Counted from the stretch's first letter, positions 1 to 8,070 are shown. The stretch: DNA of 24,738 nucleotides from Prevotella sp. UBA1395 (GCA_002305235.1 DBQL01000183.1:1-24738), one strand, 5' to 3'. Made by a program: numbers and translations. The notes: generated by a model not told the origin, from the letters alone.

Positions 1-1074
1 CGCGGCCTTCTTGCGGGCGGCAGCAGCAGCATCCTCACGAGCCTTGCGGGCCGCGGCTTCTGCGGCCGCGGCCTTACGGGCTTCTTCCCTGAGATGTTCC
101 TCACGCGCCTTGGCCTCGGCTATGCGGCGGGCGTTCTCGCGGGCAGCGGCCTCGGCCTCGGCTTTCTTACGGGCCAGTTCGGCAGCGCGACGCTTGGCCG
201 CCTCGACGGCAGCGGCCTTGCGCTTGGCCTCGGCGGCGGCACGCTCGCGGGCCTTCTGAATCTCGATTTCCACCAAACGGTCGATCTGCGCGTTAAGGGC
301 AGCGTCTTTCTTTTGCTGGTCGGCGATGATCGACTGAATGGTCTTCTGCTGTTTCTGGAGGCCTTGCACCATCTCCTGCTGGGTGTTCTTGTTCTCCTCC
401 AACCGACTCTTTTCCTGTTGTCCCTTGCTTAACAGCCTGTTCTTCTGGCCTTTGACCTGCTGCAATTGGTGATGCTTATTGTTCACCTCGGCCTGTTTCA
501 GTTTCACGGCCTCGCCCTGCGCACGCTGGTATTGGGCATACTCGCGAACGAAACGAAGTCGGCGATACATCTGGTAGAGGTTCTTGGCCGAGAAGACGAA
601 CATCAGCTTGTCTTGCACGGTACGATGCCTGGCCATGTATCTCATGGACTTCACGTACTTGGCCTGACGGTCTTTCAACTGCTGTTCGAGGGTACCCAGC
701 TGCGTGTTGAGTATGGCGATGTTGCCCTCGATGTGGCGAATATCGGTCTGAATATTCTCGATGCTCTTCTGCCTTTGGTCTATTTCGCCATTGAGCACCA
801 TCAGATCTTTCAACCGCTTCTCCACGTCTGCCTTGTTGGCTTTGAGCGCTTGTTCCTGCTCTCTGATCTTCTTTTGGATGGCAGCACGCTGACTTTGCAA
901 TCCCTTGATGGAGGAATTGGTAAAGGTGGCGGTCTTCGCGGTAGTTTTTTTGGAAGTAGTCTTGGTGGTGGTTTTTGTCGTCCGGGCACGTTGTTTGGAA
1001 GTGGTCTTCCGGGTTTGGGCACCGGAAGACAGTACGACGATACACGCCAAGAGGGTAAGAATTGCCTTTCTCAT
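1..1074 (-). CDS. EnvC-like secreted coiled-coil protein (putative murein hydrolase activator), C-terminus cut by left edge
   Basis: The reading frame starts at the ATG at 1074 and stays open for 358 codons to the left edge of the window, so the 3' end is missing. Residues 1-19 form a signal peptide (MRKAILTLLACIVVLSSGA). A basic Thr/Lys/Arg-rich linker follows to about residue 50, then a long heptad-like coiled coil from about 55 to 265 (for example LKDLMVLNGEIDQRQKSIEN), then an Ala/Arg/Glu-rich helix that runs off the window. This is the layout of EnvC/NlpD-type proteins, whose C-terminal LytM (M23) domain activates cell-wall amidases or cleaves peptidoglycan at the septum. That domain would lie beyond the edge and is not seen, so the catalytic or activator role is inferred. 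The start codon overlaps the stop of the upstream lipoprotein gene by one base (TAATG), which implies translational coupling. The alternative is an unrelated periplasmic coiled-coil protein. Confidence 0.82.
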   Translation of the reverse strand, partial: MRKAILTLLACIVVLSSGAQTRKTTSKQRARTTKTTTKTTSKKTTAKTATFTNSSIKGLQSQRAAIQKKIREQEQALKANKADVEKRLKDLMVLNGEIDQRQKSIENIQTDIRHIEGNIAILNTQLGTLEQQLKDRQAKYVKSMRYMARHRTVQDKLMFVFSAKNLYQMYRRLRFVREYAQYQRAQGEAVKLKQAEVNNKHHQLQQVKGQKNRLLSKGQQEKSRLEENKNTQQEMVQGLQKQQKTIQSIIADQQKKDAALNAQIDRLVEIEIQKARERAAAEAKRKAAAVEAAKRRAAELARKKAEAEAAARENARRIAEAKAREEHLREEARKAAAAEAAARKAREDAAAAARKKAA

Positions 1075-1961
1075 TACATATTGAGTAATTGACCAAAGAT
1101 ATCTTTGGCATCCATCTGCTTATATCTGCTCGATACCGTAGACTGCGTTTCCCAGTCTTCGGAAGTCGAGAGGTCGTTCATTTTTAATTTTACAGTCGTT
1201 GTTTGTAGTTTGTTGGTGGCCGTGGTGGAGAATGAAAACTCCTGCGTGGCAGGGAATTGCTTTGCTCCGAGCGCCTTGAAATCGCTGTATTTCCACACGA
1301 GGTCCGATTTGTTGCGTGGGCCGTTGTTATAGCTTACCTCGGCCTCACTGATGCGTCCGTTGTTCTTGTCGGCCTTCCACATATAGCTCATATTGCCGTT
1401 TTTCAGCACCACGGGCAGCTCGCCGCCGGCTGCATCCAGCGTCACGTCAAACTTTTGAAGGTCTGCTTCGCCCACCTTCGAGGCACCGGGCAACAGCAAC
1501 TGATTCCAAAAGAGCGACTGAAGGGAATAGAAATTCAAGCCGTTGTCCTTGAGAAAGCTCAGCTGGTTGTAGTCACCTTTGATATATTGCTTGTGCATCC
1601 GGTCGATGACCAATACATAGTCGGGGGTAAATTCTATCCTTCCGACCTCGCTTCCCAATATCGGGATAAACAGCTGAAGACGGATAACCTCGTCTCGTCG
1701 CATGCGCAAGGCACCCGGCACGGTGATGCTCTTGTCACCCATTTTAGCATTGAATGACAGGTCGGCAACAATGTTTTTTGCATACACTTTTTGGTCGCTC
1801 ACCTTCTGAACGAAGGCCAGTTTGCGTGCCGCGAGCGTGTTGGTCATTTCTGTCGATGCCGTCGTCGTCACGGGAGAGTCTTGTACCAGCGCCTTCTTGG
1901 AGCCACAGGAGGCCATCGCGCAGGGTATGCACAGGAGTATGATTTGTCTTGTTAACTTCAT
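1074..1961 (-). CDS. DUF4292 family outer-membrane lipoprotein
   Basis: This gene encodes a 295-residue protein with a lipoprotein signal peptide: a basic N-terminus, a hydrophobic stretch and the lipobox MASC with the acylated cysteine at residue 19. The mature part has the pattern I associate with the Bacteroidota DUF4292 family: an early segment ending in VADLSFNAKM, then SITVPGALRMRRDEVIRLQL, then the RIEFTPDYVLVIDRMHKQYI block. It suggests a LolA/LppX-like half-barrel that could bind a lipid or lipoprotein, but this is inference from general pattern and not a proven function. The gene lies between a TPR-protein gene, whose TGA stop overlaps its ATG by four bases (ATGA), and the EnvC-like gene, which begins one base inside its stop. 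The three are very probably translated from one message and may act together in the envelope. The lipoprotein call is firm; the biochemical role is unknown. Confidence 0.85.
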   Translation of the reverse strand: MKLTRQIILLCIPCAMASCGSKKALVQDSPVTTTASTEMTNTLAARKLAFVQKVSDQKVYAKNIVADLSFNAKMGDKSITVPGALRMRRDEVIRLQLFIPILGSEVGRIEFTPDYVLVIDRMHKQYIKGDYNQLSFLKDNGLNFYSLQSLFWNQLLLPGASKVGEADLQKFDVTLDAAGGELPVVLKNGNMSYMWKADKNNGRISEAEVSYNNGPRNKSDLVWKYSDFKALGAKQFPATQEFSFSTTATNKLQTTTVKLKMNDLSTSEDWETQSTVSSRYKQMDAKDIFGQLLNM

Positions 1962-3736
1962 TTCCGCTTTCTATAAATTCCGATTTTCTTATTCAATGCC
2001 GCGGCGTCGCCACCGGCATCGAGGGCTTTTTGCCAATAGACCACCGCGCCGACCTTATCCCCTGCCTTGAGGTAAATGTCTCCGGCATGTTCTAATACGT
2101 CGGCACTGAGCGTGCTGTCGCTATCGTTTTGCAATGCCCGGTCAATGTAAATTTTCGCCTCCGCGTATCTTTCCAGTTTGAAAAGAATCCACGCATAGGT
2201 ATCGAGGTAAATGCTGTTTTTCGGCTCTGCCACCACGGTTTTGGCACTCATCTGCTCTGCTTTCTTGAGGTCTCCGCCCTCGATGGAGAGGAAATAGGCA
2301 TAATTATTGAGCGTCATGTAATGGTCAGGCTTCCATTGCAGACAGCTGTCGAAGGCGGCGTATGCCCTCGCCTTGTTGCCTTGGTTATGGTAAATCTCTC
2401 CCATAATGGCGTAAAAGTCGCTGACCAACTTAGGATCGCTCTTGTGATTGATTTCCCTTGTTCCGCGCTGTAAGGCGTCGAGTGCTCCCCGATCATCCTT
2501 TTGATAATAGCGTGCGAGGCCGGTGAAGTAATAAAAGGCCATTTCATCGGGATTGTATAGCATTCCCGGCTCACTCAGTTCGGCCACAGCTTTCCAGTCT
2601 TCCTTGGCCCATTGGCTTTGGATGAGCTGAAAGCGCGCATTGCCATTGTCGGGCGCAAGCTCCAAGAGTTGGCGTAGAACGCGGTTGGTTTCTGCCTCGG
2701 GCATCTTCTTGAGCGAATAGTATGCCGCCTTCATCTCAACCACGGCAGCATCCTTGGGCAATGCCTGCTGCATGCGATCGAGCAACCGAATGATTTGCGT
2801 GGAGTCTCCATCCTTGCTCTCATTCTCCTGAATGGCCTGCCGAAGAAATTGTATGCGATTGTCAGAGGGAGTGTTCTTGGCAAGCAATATGCGTTCCATC
2901 ATCTGCCGGGCAAGGCTGTCTTGTCCTGCCGCACGATAGTAATCGTACATCGAACTCTGCGCATACGCGTTGTCGGGTTCGGCTTTCAGCACCTGCTCGA
3001 ATAGTTTCCGGGCCTCATCCTGTCGTTTGTTTTGCATGAGCCAGTTGCCCAACATGATGGTGTAATTGTAGTCGTTGGGGCGACTTTCGCCCAATTCCTT
3101 GAGGGTGCGGTAGGCATTTTTTGTGTCGCCCATTAACTCATAGGCGCTCATTCTCGCCAAAACGAACTGGTCATCATCACCCTCGACACTCGCCAACCGA
3201 TTGATGGCGGCCAGCATCCGGTTGTAATCTTTTTGCTGTTTGTACAGTTGTACGAGGATGCCGAGCACGTCACTGCGCCCCCGATTCACCTCCGCCAGCC
3301 GCTCATAGACCTCTGTTGCCTTGGCATAATTGCCCATCCCGATGTAGGTCATGGCCAGTCTTTCCTGATAAGTGTCATTGTCAGGCCTGAGCATGGCAGC
3401 CCTCTCCAAACTCTTCAGTGCCAAAGAGTCCTTGTCCATCTGAGCCCAATAGGCCGACAACATGAAGTGTGCTTCGGCGGCTTGCGGGTCCATCATCAGG
3501 CAACGGCGCACCAAATCGAACGCCGCGGCATAGTGCCCGGCATTCTGTTGACGTACCGCCTCCAAGAAAGTATAGTTGTATTGCAGTTGGTCGGTGTCGC
3601 TCAAGCGGGGCGCAACGACCGTCTTCCTCACCGTCGTGGGCCGGTCCTTGGCGTCGACCGGCATGGCGAGGCCCATGCCGAAGGTTATCGTCATTGCCCC
3701 GATAGCGGTTAATATCTTCATTCTTGAATGCTTCAT
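1958..3736 (-). CDS. Secreted tetratricopeptide-repeat (TPR) protein
   Basis: From the ATG at 3736 this encodes 592 residues. The frame also has a TTG at 3745, and a second ATG at 3721 gives MKILTAIGAM. I prefer an ATG, because both give a normal signal peptide with cleavage likely after VDA near residue 29. The rest is a string of TPR helix pairs from about residue 65 to 580, with typical units such as HYAAAFDLVRRCLMMDPQ, NYAKATEVYERLAEV and DKVGAVVYWQKALD. No catalytic domain or lipobox is visible. TPR proteins are protein-interaction scaffolds, and this one should act in the periplasm or at the outer membrane. It follows dut by about 10 bases and overlaps the DUF4292 lipoprotein gene by four, so it is part of one operon. 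Partners and exact role are not visible from sequence; a joint role with the lipoprotein and the EnvC-like protein in envelope assembly is plausible inference. Confidence 0.88.
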   Translation of the reverse strand: MKHSRMKILTAIGAMTITFGMGLAMPVDAKDRPTTVRKTVVAPRLSDTDQLQYNYTFLEAVRQQNAGHYAAAFDLVRRCLMMDPQAAEAHFMLSAYWAQMDKDSLALKSLERAAMLRPDNDTYQERLAMTYIGMGNYAKATEVYERLAEVNRGRSDVLGILVQLYKQQKDYNRMLAAINRLASVEGDDDQFVLARMSAYELMGDTKNAYRTLKELGESRPNDYNYTIMLGNWLMQNKRQDEARKLFEQVLKAEPDNAYAQSSMYDYYRAAGQDSLARQMMERILLAKNTPSDNRIQFLRQAIQENESKDGDSTQIIRLLDRMQQALPKDAAVVEMKAAYYSLKKMPEAETNRVLRQLLELAPDNGNARFQLIQSQWAKEDWKAVAELSEPGMLYNPDEMAFYYFTGLARYYQKDDRGALDALQRGTREINHKSDPKLVSDFYAIMGEIYHNQGNKARAYAAFDSCLQWKPDHYMTLNNYAYFLSIEGGDLKKAEQMSAKTVVAEPKNSIYLDTYAWILFKLERYAEAKIYIDRALQNDSDSTLSADVLEHAGDIYLKAGDKVGAVVYWQKALDAGGDAAALNKKIGIYRKRK

Positions 3737-3746
3737 GCGTTGCAAA

Positions 3747-4184
3747 TTATTTCACTCCGGTATGTCCGTAGCCTCCCGCCCCGCGCTCGGTCTCATCCAA
3801 TTCCTCGACAGACAAGAAGTCGGCCTGCTCATATCGGGCCACCACCAACTGTGCGATACGCTCGCCATCGTTGATGATGAAATCCTCTTGCGAGAAATTG
3901 ACGAGCAAAACCATCACTTCCCCGCGATAGTCTGCGTCTATCGTTCCGGGCGTATTGAGCACGGTGATGCCGTGTTTCAAGGCCAATCCGCTCCTTGGTC
4001 TCACCTGCGCCTCATAGCCCTCGGGCAGCGCGATACACAGTCCGGTGGGCACAAGCCGGCGCTCCATCGGCCGTAGTACAATCGATTCGTCGAGGTTAGC
4101 ACGCAAATCAAGTCCGGCACTCTGCTGTGTAGCGTATGCCGGCAAGGGCTGATGGCCCGTATTGACAACTTTTATTTTTACCAT
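3747..4184 (-). CDS. dut: Deoxyuridine 5'-triphosphate nucleotidohydrolase (dUTPase)
   Basis: The enzyme hydrolyses dUTP to dUMP and pyrophosphate, keeping uracil out of DNA and supplying dUMP for thymidylate synthesis. From the ATG at 4184 the protein has 145 residues, the usual size for the homotrimeric family. All five dUTPase motifs are visible: SAGLDLRA (22-29), RPRSGLALK (62-70), [11 protein letters not shown] (80-90, with the catalytic Asp and the uracil-binding Tyr region), RIAQLVV (109-115) and the glycine-rich C-terminal arm [10 protein letters not shown] (134-143). A longer frame begins at 4217, but its extra 11 residues are not part of the family and overlap a likely promoter box, so it was not chosen. 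The gene leads a minus-strand operon with the TPR, DUF4292 and EnvC-like genes, and is divergent from the dGTPase gene. Confidence 0.96.
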   Translation of the reverse strand: MVKIKVVNTGHQPLPAYATQQSAGLDLRANLDESIVLRPMERRLVPTGLCIALPEGYEAQVRPRSGLALKHGITVLNTPGTIDADYRGEVMVLLVNFSQEDFIINDGERIAQLVVARYEQADFLSVEELDETERGAGGYGHTGVK

Positions 4185-4192
4185 ATTAAATG

Positions 4193-4200
4193 CAAAATTA
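4193..4200 (-). promoter_or_regulatory. Possible -7 box for dut operon
   Basis: On the minus strand the bases read TAATTTTG, a match to the Bacteroidota -7 consensus TAnnTTTG. It ends only eight bases before the dut ATG, so transcription would start almost at the start codon and the message would be nearly leaderless. No clear -33 TTG is seen at the usual distance. In such an AT-rich stretch a chance match is possible. Confidence 0.35.
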
Positions 4201-4264
4201 ATCAATTCCACGCACAAATTTTCATTTTATATATTAAAAAGACAGAAAATCAAAGAATTAAACG

Positions 4265-4272
4265 TAACTTTG
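4265..4272 (+). promoter_or_regulatory. Likely -7 box for the dGTPase gene
   Basis: TAACTTTG matches the Bacteroidota -7 consensus TAnnTTTG and lies 22 bases before the ATG at 4295, giving a short leader of about 15 bases. The upstream -33 region is A-rich without a clear TTG. The position in the AT-rich divergent spacer supports it. Confidence 0.6.
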
Positions 4273-4294
4273 TCGTATCACTAAAACATCACAC

Positions 4295-5632
4295 ATGAAT
4301 TGGAAACAACTCATCTCCAACAAGCGGCTGGGGCAGGAAGAGCGTCACCTGATCCGACATGACGACCGTTCTGAGTTCAAGCGCGACGGCGACCGACTCA
4401 TCTATTCGGCCCCTTTCCGCCGCCTTCAGAACAAGACACAGGTGTTCCCCCTGCCGGGTAGCGTCTTTGTGCACAATCGTCTCACCCACTCTTTGGAGGT
4501 CTCTTCGTTAGGCAAGTCATTGGGCGACGATGTCGCCCGTCGCCTCATCGAGAAGCATCCCGACCTTCGCGGCACGCTGTTCGAGGAGATCGGCACCATC
4601 GTCCAGACCGCCGGACTGGCCCACGACATGGGCAACCCACCCTTCGGACACTCCGGCGAGAAGGCCATCCAAACCTATTTCACCGAAGACAAGGGCGCAT
4701 TCCTGCAAGACATGGTCTCTCCTGCCTTTTGGAATGACATCACCCACTTCGAGGGCAACGCCAATGCCTTCCGACTACTGACCCACCAATTCGCGGGCCG
4801 CAGGGCCGGAGGCTTCGTGATGACCTATTCATCGCTGGCCTCCATCGTGAAATATCCGTTCGCAAGCGGTGCGGCAGGCCACCACGGCAAATTTGGATTC
4901 TTCGCGACAGAAGTCCCCACCTACCGGAAAATTGCCGATGAATTGGGCATAATTTGCACTTCCAAGCCAGGCGAGCCGCTATCTTTCGCACGCCATCCGC
5001 TGGTCTATCTTATGGAGGCCGCCGATGATATCTGCTATGAAATCATGGACATCGAGGATGCCTACAAACTGAAAATCCTGACCTACGACGAAACCGCCGA
5101 CCTACTTTTGAGCTTCTTCGACCAGCCCACCCAAACTTCCATCCGCCAGCGTTTCGATGACGAGGGCGTTACCGACCTGAACGAACAGGTGGTCTACATG
5201 CGCGCCTGCGCCGTGGGAAAATTAGAGAGCGAGTGTGTCAAGACATTCGTCGAGCACGAGGACGCCATCCTCTCGGGCACACTCACGGGCAGCCTTATCG
5301 ACAATATCGACTATCCGCAGCGCATGGCCTACAAGCGATGCTCAGAGGTTTCGTATAAGCGCATCTACCGCAGCAAGCCGGTATTGGATGTAGAGTTGAG
5401 CGGTTACAAGATCATCGACACCCTCATGGAGACCTTTATCGGGGCCGCCATCCACCCCGAGAAGTTTCACAGCCGCCAGCTCATCGGCCGTGTGAGCAGT
5501 CAGTACGACATCGAGAGCGAGGACCTCGAAACGCGCATCATGGCCGTGCTCGATTATATCAGCGGCATGACCGATGTCTACGCGTTGGATGTCTACCAGA
5601 AGATCAACGGCATCTCACTGCCCATCGTATAG
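4295..5632 (+). CDS. dgt: Deoxyguanosinetriphosphate triphosphohydrolase-like protein (HD superfamily dNTPase)
   Basis: This 445-residue protein belongs to the dGTPase/HD-domain dNTP triphosphohydrolases, which convert dNTPs to deoxynucleosides and tripolyphosphate and help control the dNTP pool. The N-terminal signature DGDRLIYSAPFRRLQNKTQV (31-50) is typical. Metal ligands of the HD site are visible: His65 in NRLTHSLEV, the His110-Asp111 pair in GLAHDMGNPPFGHSGE, and a later Asp in EAADDICYEI (244 or 245). The FEGNANAFRLLT block (152-163) is also characteristic. It stands alone on the plus strand, divergent from dut, with a candidate promoter 20-30 bases upstream and a strong terminator downstream. 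Placing dut and dgt side by side suggests joint dNTP housekeeping. Substrate preference (dGTP or all dNTPs) cannot be read from the sequence. Confidence 0.94.
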   Translation: MNWKQLISNKRLGQEERHLIRHDDRSEFKRDGDRLIYSAPFRRLQNKTQVFPLPGSVFVHNRLTHSLEVSSLGKSLGDDVARRLIEKHPDLRGTLFEEIGTIVQTAGLAHDMGNPPFGHSGEKAIQTYFTEDKGAFLQDMVSPAFWNDITHFEGNANAFRLLTHQFAGRRAGGFVMTYSSLASIVKYPFASGAAGHHGKFGFFATEVPTYRKIADELGIICTSKPGEPLSFARHPLVYLMEAADDICYEIMDIEDAYKLKILTYDETADLLLSFFDQPTQTSIRQRFDDEGVTDLNEQVVYMRACAVGKLESECVKTFVEHEDAILSGTLTGSLIDNIDYPQRMAYKRCSEVSYKRIYRSKPVLDVELSGYKIIDTLMETFIGAAIHPEKFHSRQLIGRVSSQYDIESEDLETRIMAVLDYISGMTDVYALDVYQKINGISLPIV

Positions 5633-5656
5633 GGCAAGCCACCGCCGCGAGATACA

Positions 5657-5708
5657 CAAACCATCTCCCCCGGTCATGCTCGGCATGACCGGGGGAGATG
5701 GTTTTTTA
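5657..5708 (+). terminator. Strong intrinsic terminator after the dGTPase gene
   Basis: A perfect 22-bp stem pairs 5658-5679 with 5683-5704, closed by a three-base loop (TCG). It has a GC-rich core (CTCCCCCGGTCATG and complement) and ends in six T bases at 5702-5707. It starts 25 bases after the dgt stop. On the minus strand the trailing bases are only TTTGTGTAT, so termination of the convergent acyltransferase operon here would be weaker. Confidence 0.9.
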
Positions 5709-5786
5709 TATGGAGATTCACAGTCGGCCATCAGCCGGTGCCGCAAAAATTCTCCCATTTCATCGAAAAAAAAATGGCTGTTACCG

Positions 5787-6767
5787 TCAGAGTATCACGT
5801 TTTTGGGATGCCCCGGAAACTTCAACGCCTCGGGATGTTCCTCTACAAAGCTGTTGATATGCCTGATGCGTTTCTCCTCGAAGATCTCATCCATCGCGAT
5901 GAGAATGCCGCTCTCCTCCACATCGCCAAACTCATAGTTGATGGCCGTACCGAAAAACTTCATCGTCGGACTGAGGTTCATGTACGCGTTGAACAGCGGC
6001 GGGATATTGAAGCCCAAGTTACGAATCTCGTGATTCAATATGCGATAATCCTTCTTAAAATCTTTTTCATTGAAAATCGTGGCCAATTCTTCATCCGACA
6101 CCTCCAATTTCAGCGGATTCATCGGCGTGATGAGCTGCTCGTCGTCACCGAAATGCTTGCGCAGGAAATAGAGTATCATGTCGCGACCGCGTCGCGCAAA
6201 CGATGGATACATGGTCATCTTTCCGAAGAAGTACTTGCATTTGGGATTGATTACCGTCAGCGCACCCAATCCGTCCCACAGGTTGTCGAGTGCGAAAATC
6301 GACTTGGTGTTCTTCCTGACGTTCTGATACTCGAGCGAAACAAACGACCGTCCCAGTTCCACCGTATATGGCGCATACTCCCGCATAAACTTCTCCGAGA
6401 AGTGGAACATGTGGCTCATGGCAAGATTGGGCTGCCCGTTGTCATTGAGTTTCCATTGGTCGCCGAACAGATACCGGTATCCGCCGATGATCTCCTCGGC
6501 TTCCGGATTCCACACCACCAACTGGTTACACCCGGCATCCATGAGGTCAAACTCGTCGATGTCGGCCGATTTGCCGGTACCGCCACCTGCCGTCCGGAAA
6601 GCCAACTCACGCAGTCGGCCAATCTCCAACATGACGTTGGGCGCGTTATGGGCCGTGACCACATAGATGTCGTTGTGGCTTTTGTTGGTGGTGCGCAGCA
6701 AACGGTCTTCCGTCAGCTCGCTCTTCAACAACTCTTTGCTTACCGGTTGGATTATTTCTTCTTCCAT
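5787..6767 (-). CDS. glsB: OlsB/hemolysin-like GNAT N-acyltransferase, probable glycine N-acyltransferase of glycine-lipid synthesis
   Basis: The gene encodes 326 residues with no signal peptide. It has the hallmarks of the acyl-ACP-dependent N-acyltransferase family (ornithine-lipid OlsB and hemolysin-type GNATs): RLRELAFRTAGGGTGKSADIDEFD split over residues 51-74, GGYRYLFGDQ (95-104), VELGRSFVSLEYQ (136-148) and the LTVINPKCKYFFGKMTMYP block after about 170. In Bacteroides the equivalent enzyme (GlsB) attaches a 3-hydroxy fatty acid to glycine, making the monoacyl precursor of glycine and serine-glycine lipids. The gene lies 19 bases downstream of a PlsC-like acyltransferase, the pairing known for glsA/glsB. 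The fold and family are clear; the amino-acid substrate (glycine rather than ornithine or serine) is inferred from the pairing and taxonomy. A run of nine A bases and a small imperfect hairpin follow the stop. Confidence 0.8.
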   Translation of the reverse strand: MEEEIIQPVSKELLKSELTEDRLLRTTNKSHNDIYVVTAHNAPNVMLEIGRLRELAFRTAGGGTGKSADIDEFDLMDAGCNQLVVWNPEAEEIIGGYRYLFGDQWKLNDNGQPNLAMSHMFHFSEKFMREYAPYTVELGRSFVSLEYQNVRKNTKSIFALDNLWDGLGALTVINPKCKYFFGKMTMYPSFARRGRDMILYFLRKHFGDDEQLITPMNPLKLEVSDEELATIFNEKDFKKDYRILNHEIRNLGFNIPPLFNAYMNLSPTMKFFGTAINYEFGDVEESGILIAMDEIFEEKRIRHINSFVEEHPEALKFPGHPKNVIL

Positions 6768-6786
6768 ATATTCTTTTTGGTAACGC

Positions 6787-7641
6787 TCATTCTCCCCTCA
6801 AACCCGCGGGCCCGGCTTGTTCATACACCTTGTCTTCAACAAATTTAGCCCATTCCATCGACGATTTGCTCTTGTCGAACGTCTGCCACGGAATGGGTTT
6901 TCCGATGACCACCCGATAGTCTTTGTGCACGTTCTTGTACATTTCATCGACAAGGAAGAGCATGGCGATGTTGATTTTCAATCCTAACTTTTTCTGCCAA
7001 TTGGCGATGCGGTAGAAGCGGTTGGAGTTGTGCCCGCTGAAATAGATGGGCACCACGTCTCTTTGGTATTCCACGCTTTTGGTGATGAAAGTCTTCTTCC
7101 ACGGCAGGTCGTGTATCACGCCGTTGACGCGTCGCGAGTTGAGTCCGGCGGGAAACATCAGGATGTGGTTGTCGCTTTGAAATCCGGCCTCGACCATCCG
7201 TGGGAAGTCACGCCCCTGCTTTCCGGTCTTGTTGATGCCGATGCTCACCGGTTTGAGACCGGGGAGAAATGTCAAAATATCATTGACGAGATAGCGGAAC
7301 TTCCCATCGAAATGCCTTCCGATGATGGCCCCAAGGCACACACCATCCTGTCCGCCCAAGGGATGGTTGGACACAAACGTGTAGAGTTTGCCGTCATTCT
7401 TATCCGGCAGGTTCTCCTTACCCTCCACCGTGACACGCATGTCAAGATACCTCACGCACTCCTCGAGCCATTCCGTACCTTGCTTGTCGCGGCTTTTCCA
7501 TAAGAAATCATTGACCTCGTCCTCGTGAACCAACCGTTTCAACAACGAGACGAGAAAGCGGGGCACATACCTCACCTTATCGCCCATCTTGCTCCTGAGT
7601 ACCTTGTCGATGTCGATGGTCTTTTCTATGCTTTCACTCAT
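6787..7641 (-). CDS. glsA: PlsC-like 1-acyltransferase, probable O-acyltransferase of glycine-lipid synthesis
   Basis: From the ATG at 7641 the protein has 284 residues. It carries the PlsC-type acyltransferase signature: SNHPLGGQDG (91-100), where His93 and Asp99 stand for the catalytic pair but are five residues apart instead of the usual four, and MFPAGLNSRR (162-171), equivalent to the FPEGTRS substrate-binding block. This variant NHPxGGxDG motif is what I expect of the Bacteroidota GlsA/OlsA-like branch, which adds the second fatty acid to the hydroxyl of the N-acyl amino acid. The frame is open to an ATG at 7677, but a candidate -7 box lies between the two ATGs, so the shorter start is preferred. 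It is followed after 19 bases by the N-acyltransferase gene. It could instead be another lipid acyltransferase, but the pairing makes this less likely. Confidence 0.78.
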   Translation of the reverse strand: MSESIEKTIDIDKVLRSKMGDKVRYVPRFLVSLLKRLVHEDEVNDFLWKSRDKQGTEWLEECVRYLDMRVTVEGKENLPDKNDGKLYTFVSNHPLGGQDGVCLGAIIGRHFDGKFRYLVNDILTFLPGLKPVSIGINKTGKQGRDFPRMVEAGFQSDNHILMFPAGLNSRRVNGVIHDLPWKKTFITKSVEYQRDVVPIYFSGHNSNRFYRIANWQKKLGLKINIAMLFLVDEMYKNVHKDYRVVIGKPIPWQTFDKSKSSMEWAKFVEDKVYEQAGPAGLRGE

Positions 7642-7665
7642 CGTTGGAATAATACTAAGCAAGTG

Positions 7666-7673
7666 CAAAAATA
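7666..7673 (-). promoter_or_regulatory. Likely -7 box for the glsA-glsB operon
   Basis: On the minus strand the bases read TATTTTTG, fitting TAnnTTTG. It lies 24 bases upstream of the chosen ATG at 7641, the distance expected for a short leader. No clear -33 element is seen. Confidence 0.5.
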
Positions 7674-8070
7674 GCATTTCTTTTTTTAATTCGTTCCTTT
7701 TCGTAGGAAAAAGTTTGCTTTTTCTTCAAAACGTTAGCCATTTGTCAGTTTGGTATGAAAACTTTGATCTTCGCGGCCCGCCCGCGACAGCCTCGCGGCC
7801 CGTGGCATGAAGCATCATCCGCCACCGGCCCGCGATGGCAGACGCCTTGCGCGCGGGCGCAGGTCTTGCCAAGCATACACACAAGTCCCGCAGGTCGCCC
7901 TGCCTGCCCACAAACACACCCCTCCCGCACCCCTGCGACCTCACGGAAACACCCATCGGGCACACCCGGGACCAGCCCCGGAGATAAGCCGACACAGCCC
8001 GCAAAGGTTGAAAAATATTTGACATGTTTTCATTGAAAATCAATACGTTACACATCAGTACCCCACCCCC

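Noticed and set aside
3737..3745. TTG start for the TPR protein
   Set aside because: Two ATG codons directly downstream (3736 and 3721) give standard signal peptides, and the three extra residues add nothing.
5766..5774. Run of nine A bases after the GNAT gene considered as a minus-strand terminator T-run
   Set aside because: On the minus strand the T-run is not preceded by a GC-rich stem; only a weak CCATTT/AAATGG pairing surrounds it.
5574..6848. A 424-codon plus-strand open frame crossing the terminator and the GNAT gene
   Set aside because: It runs through a perfect terminator stem and lies antisense to a gene with clear N-acyltransferase motifs.
7755..8036. Plus-strand open frames of 71 and 93 codons in the same C-rich spacer
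   Set aside because: Pro/His/Thr/Arg-rich translations of C-rich DNA with no family resemblance and no start context.
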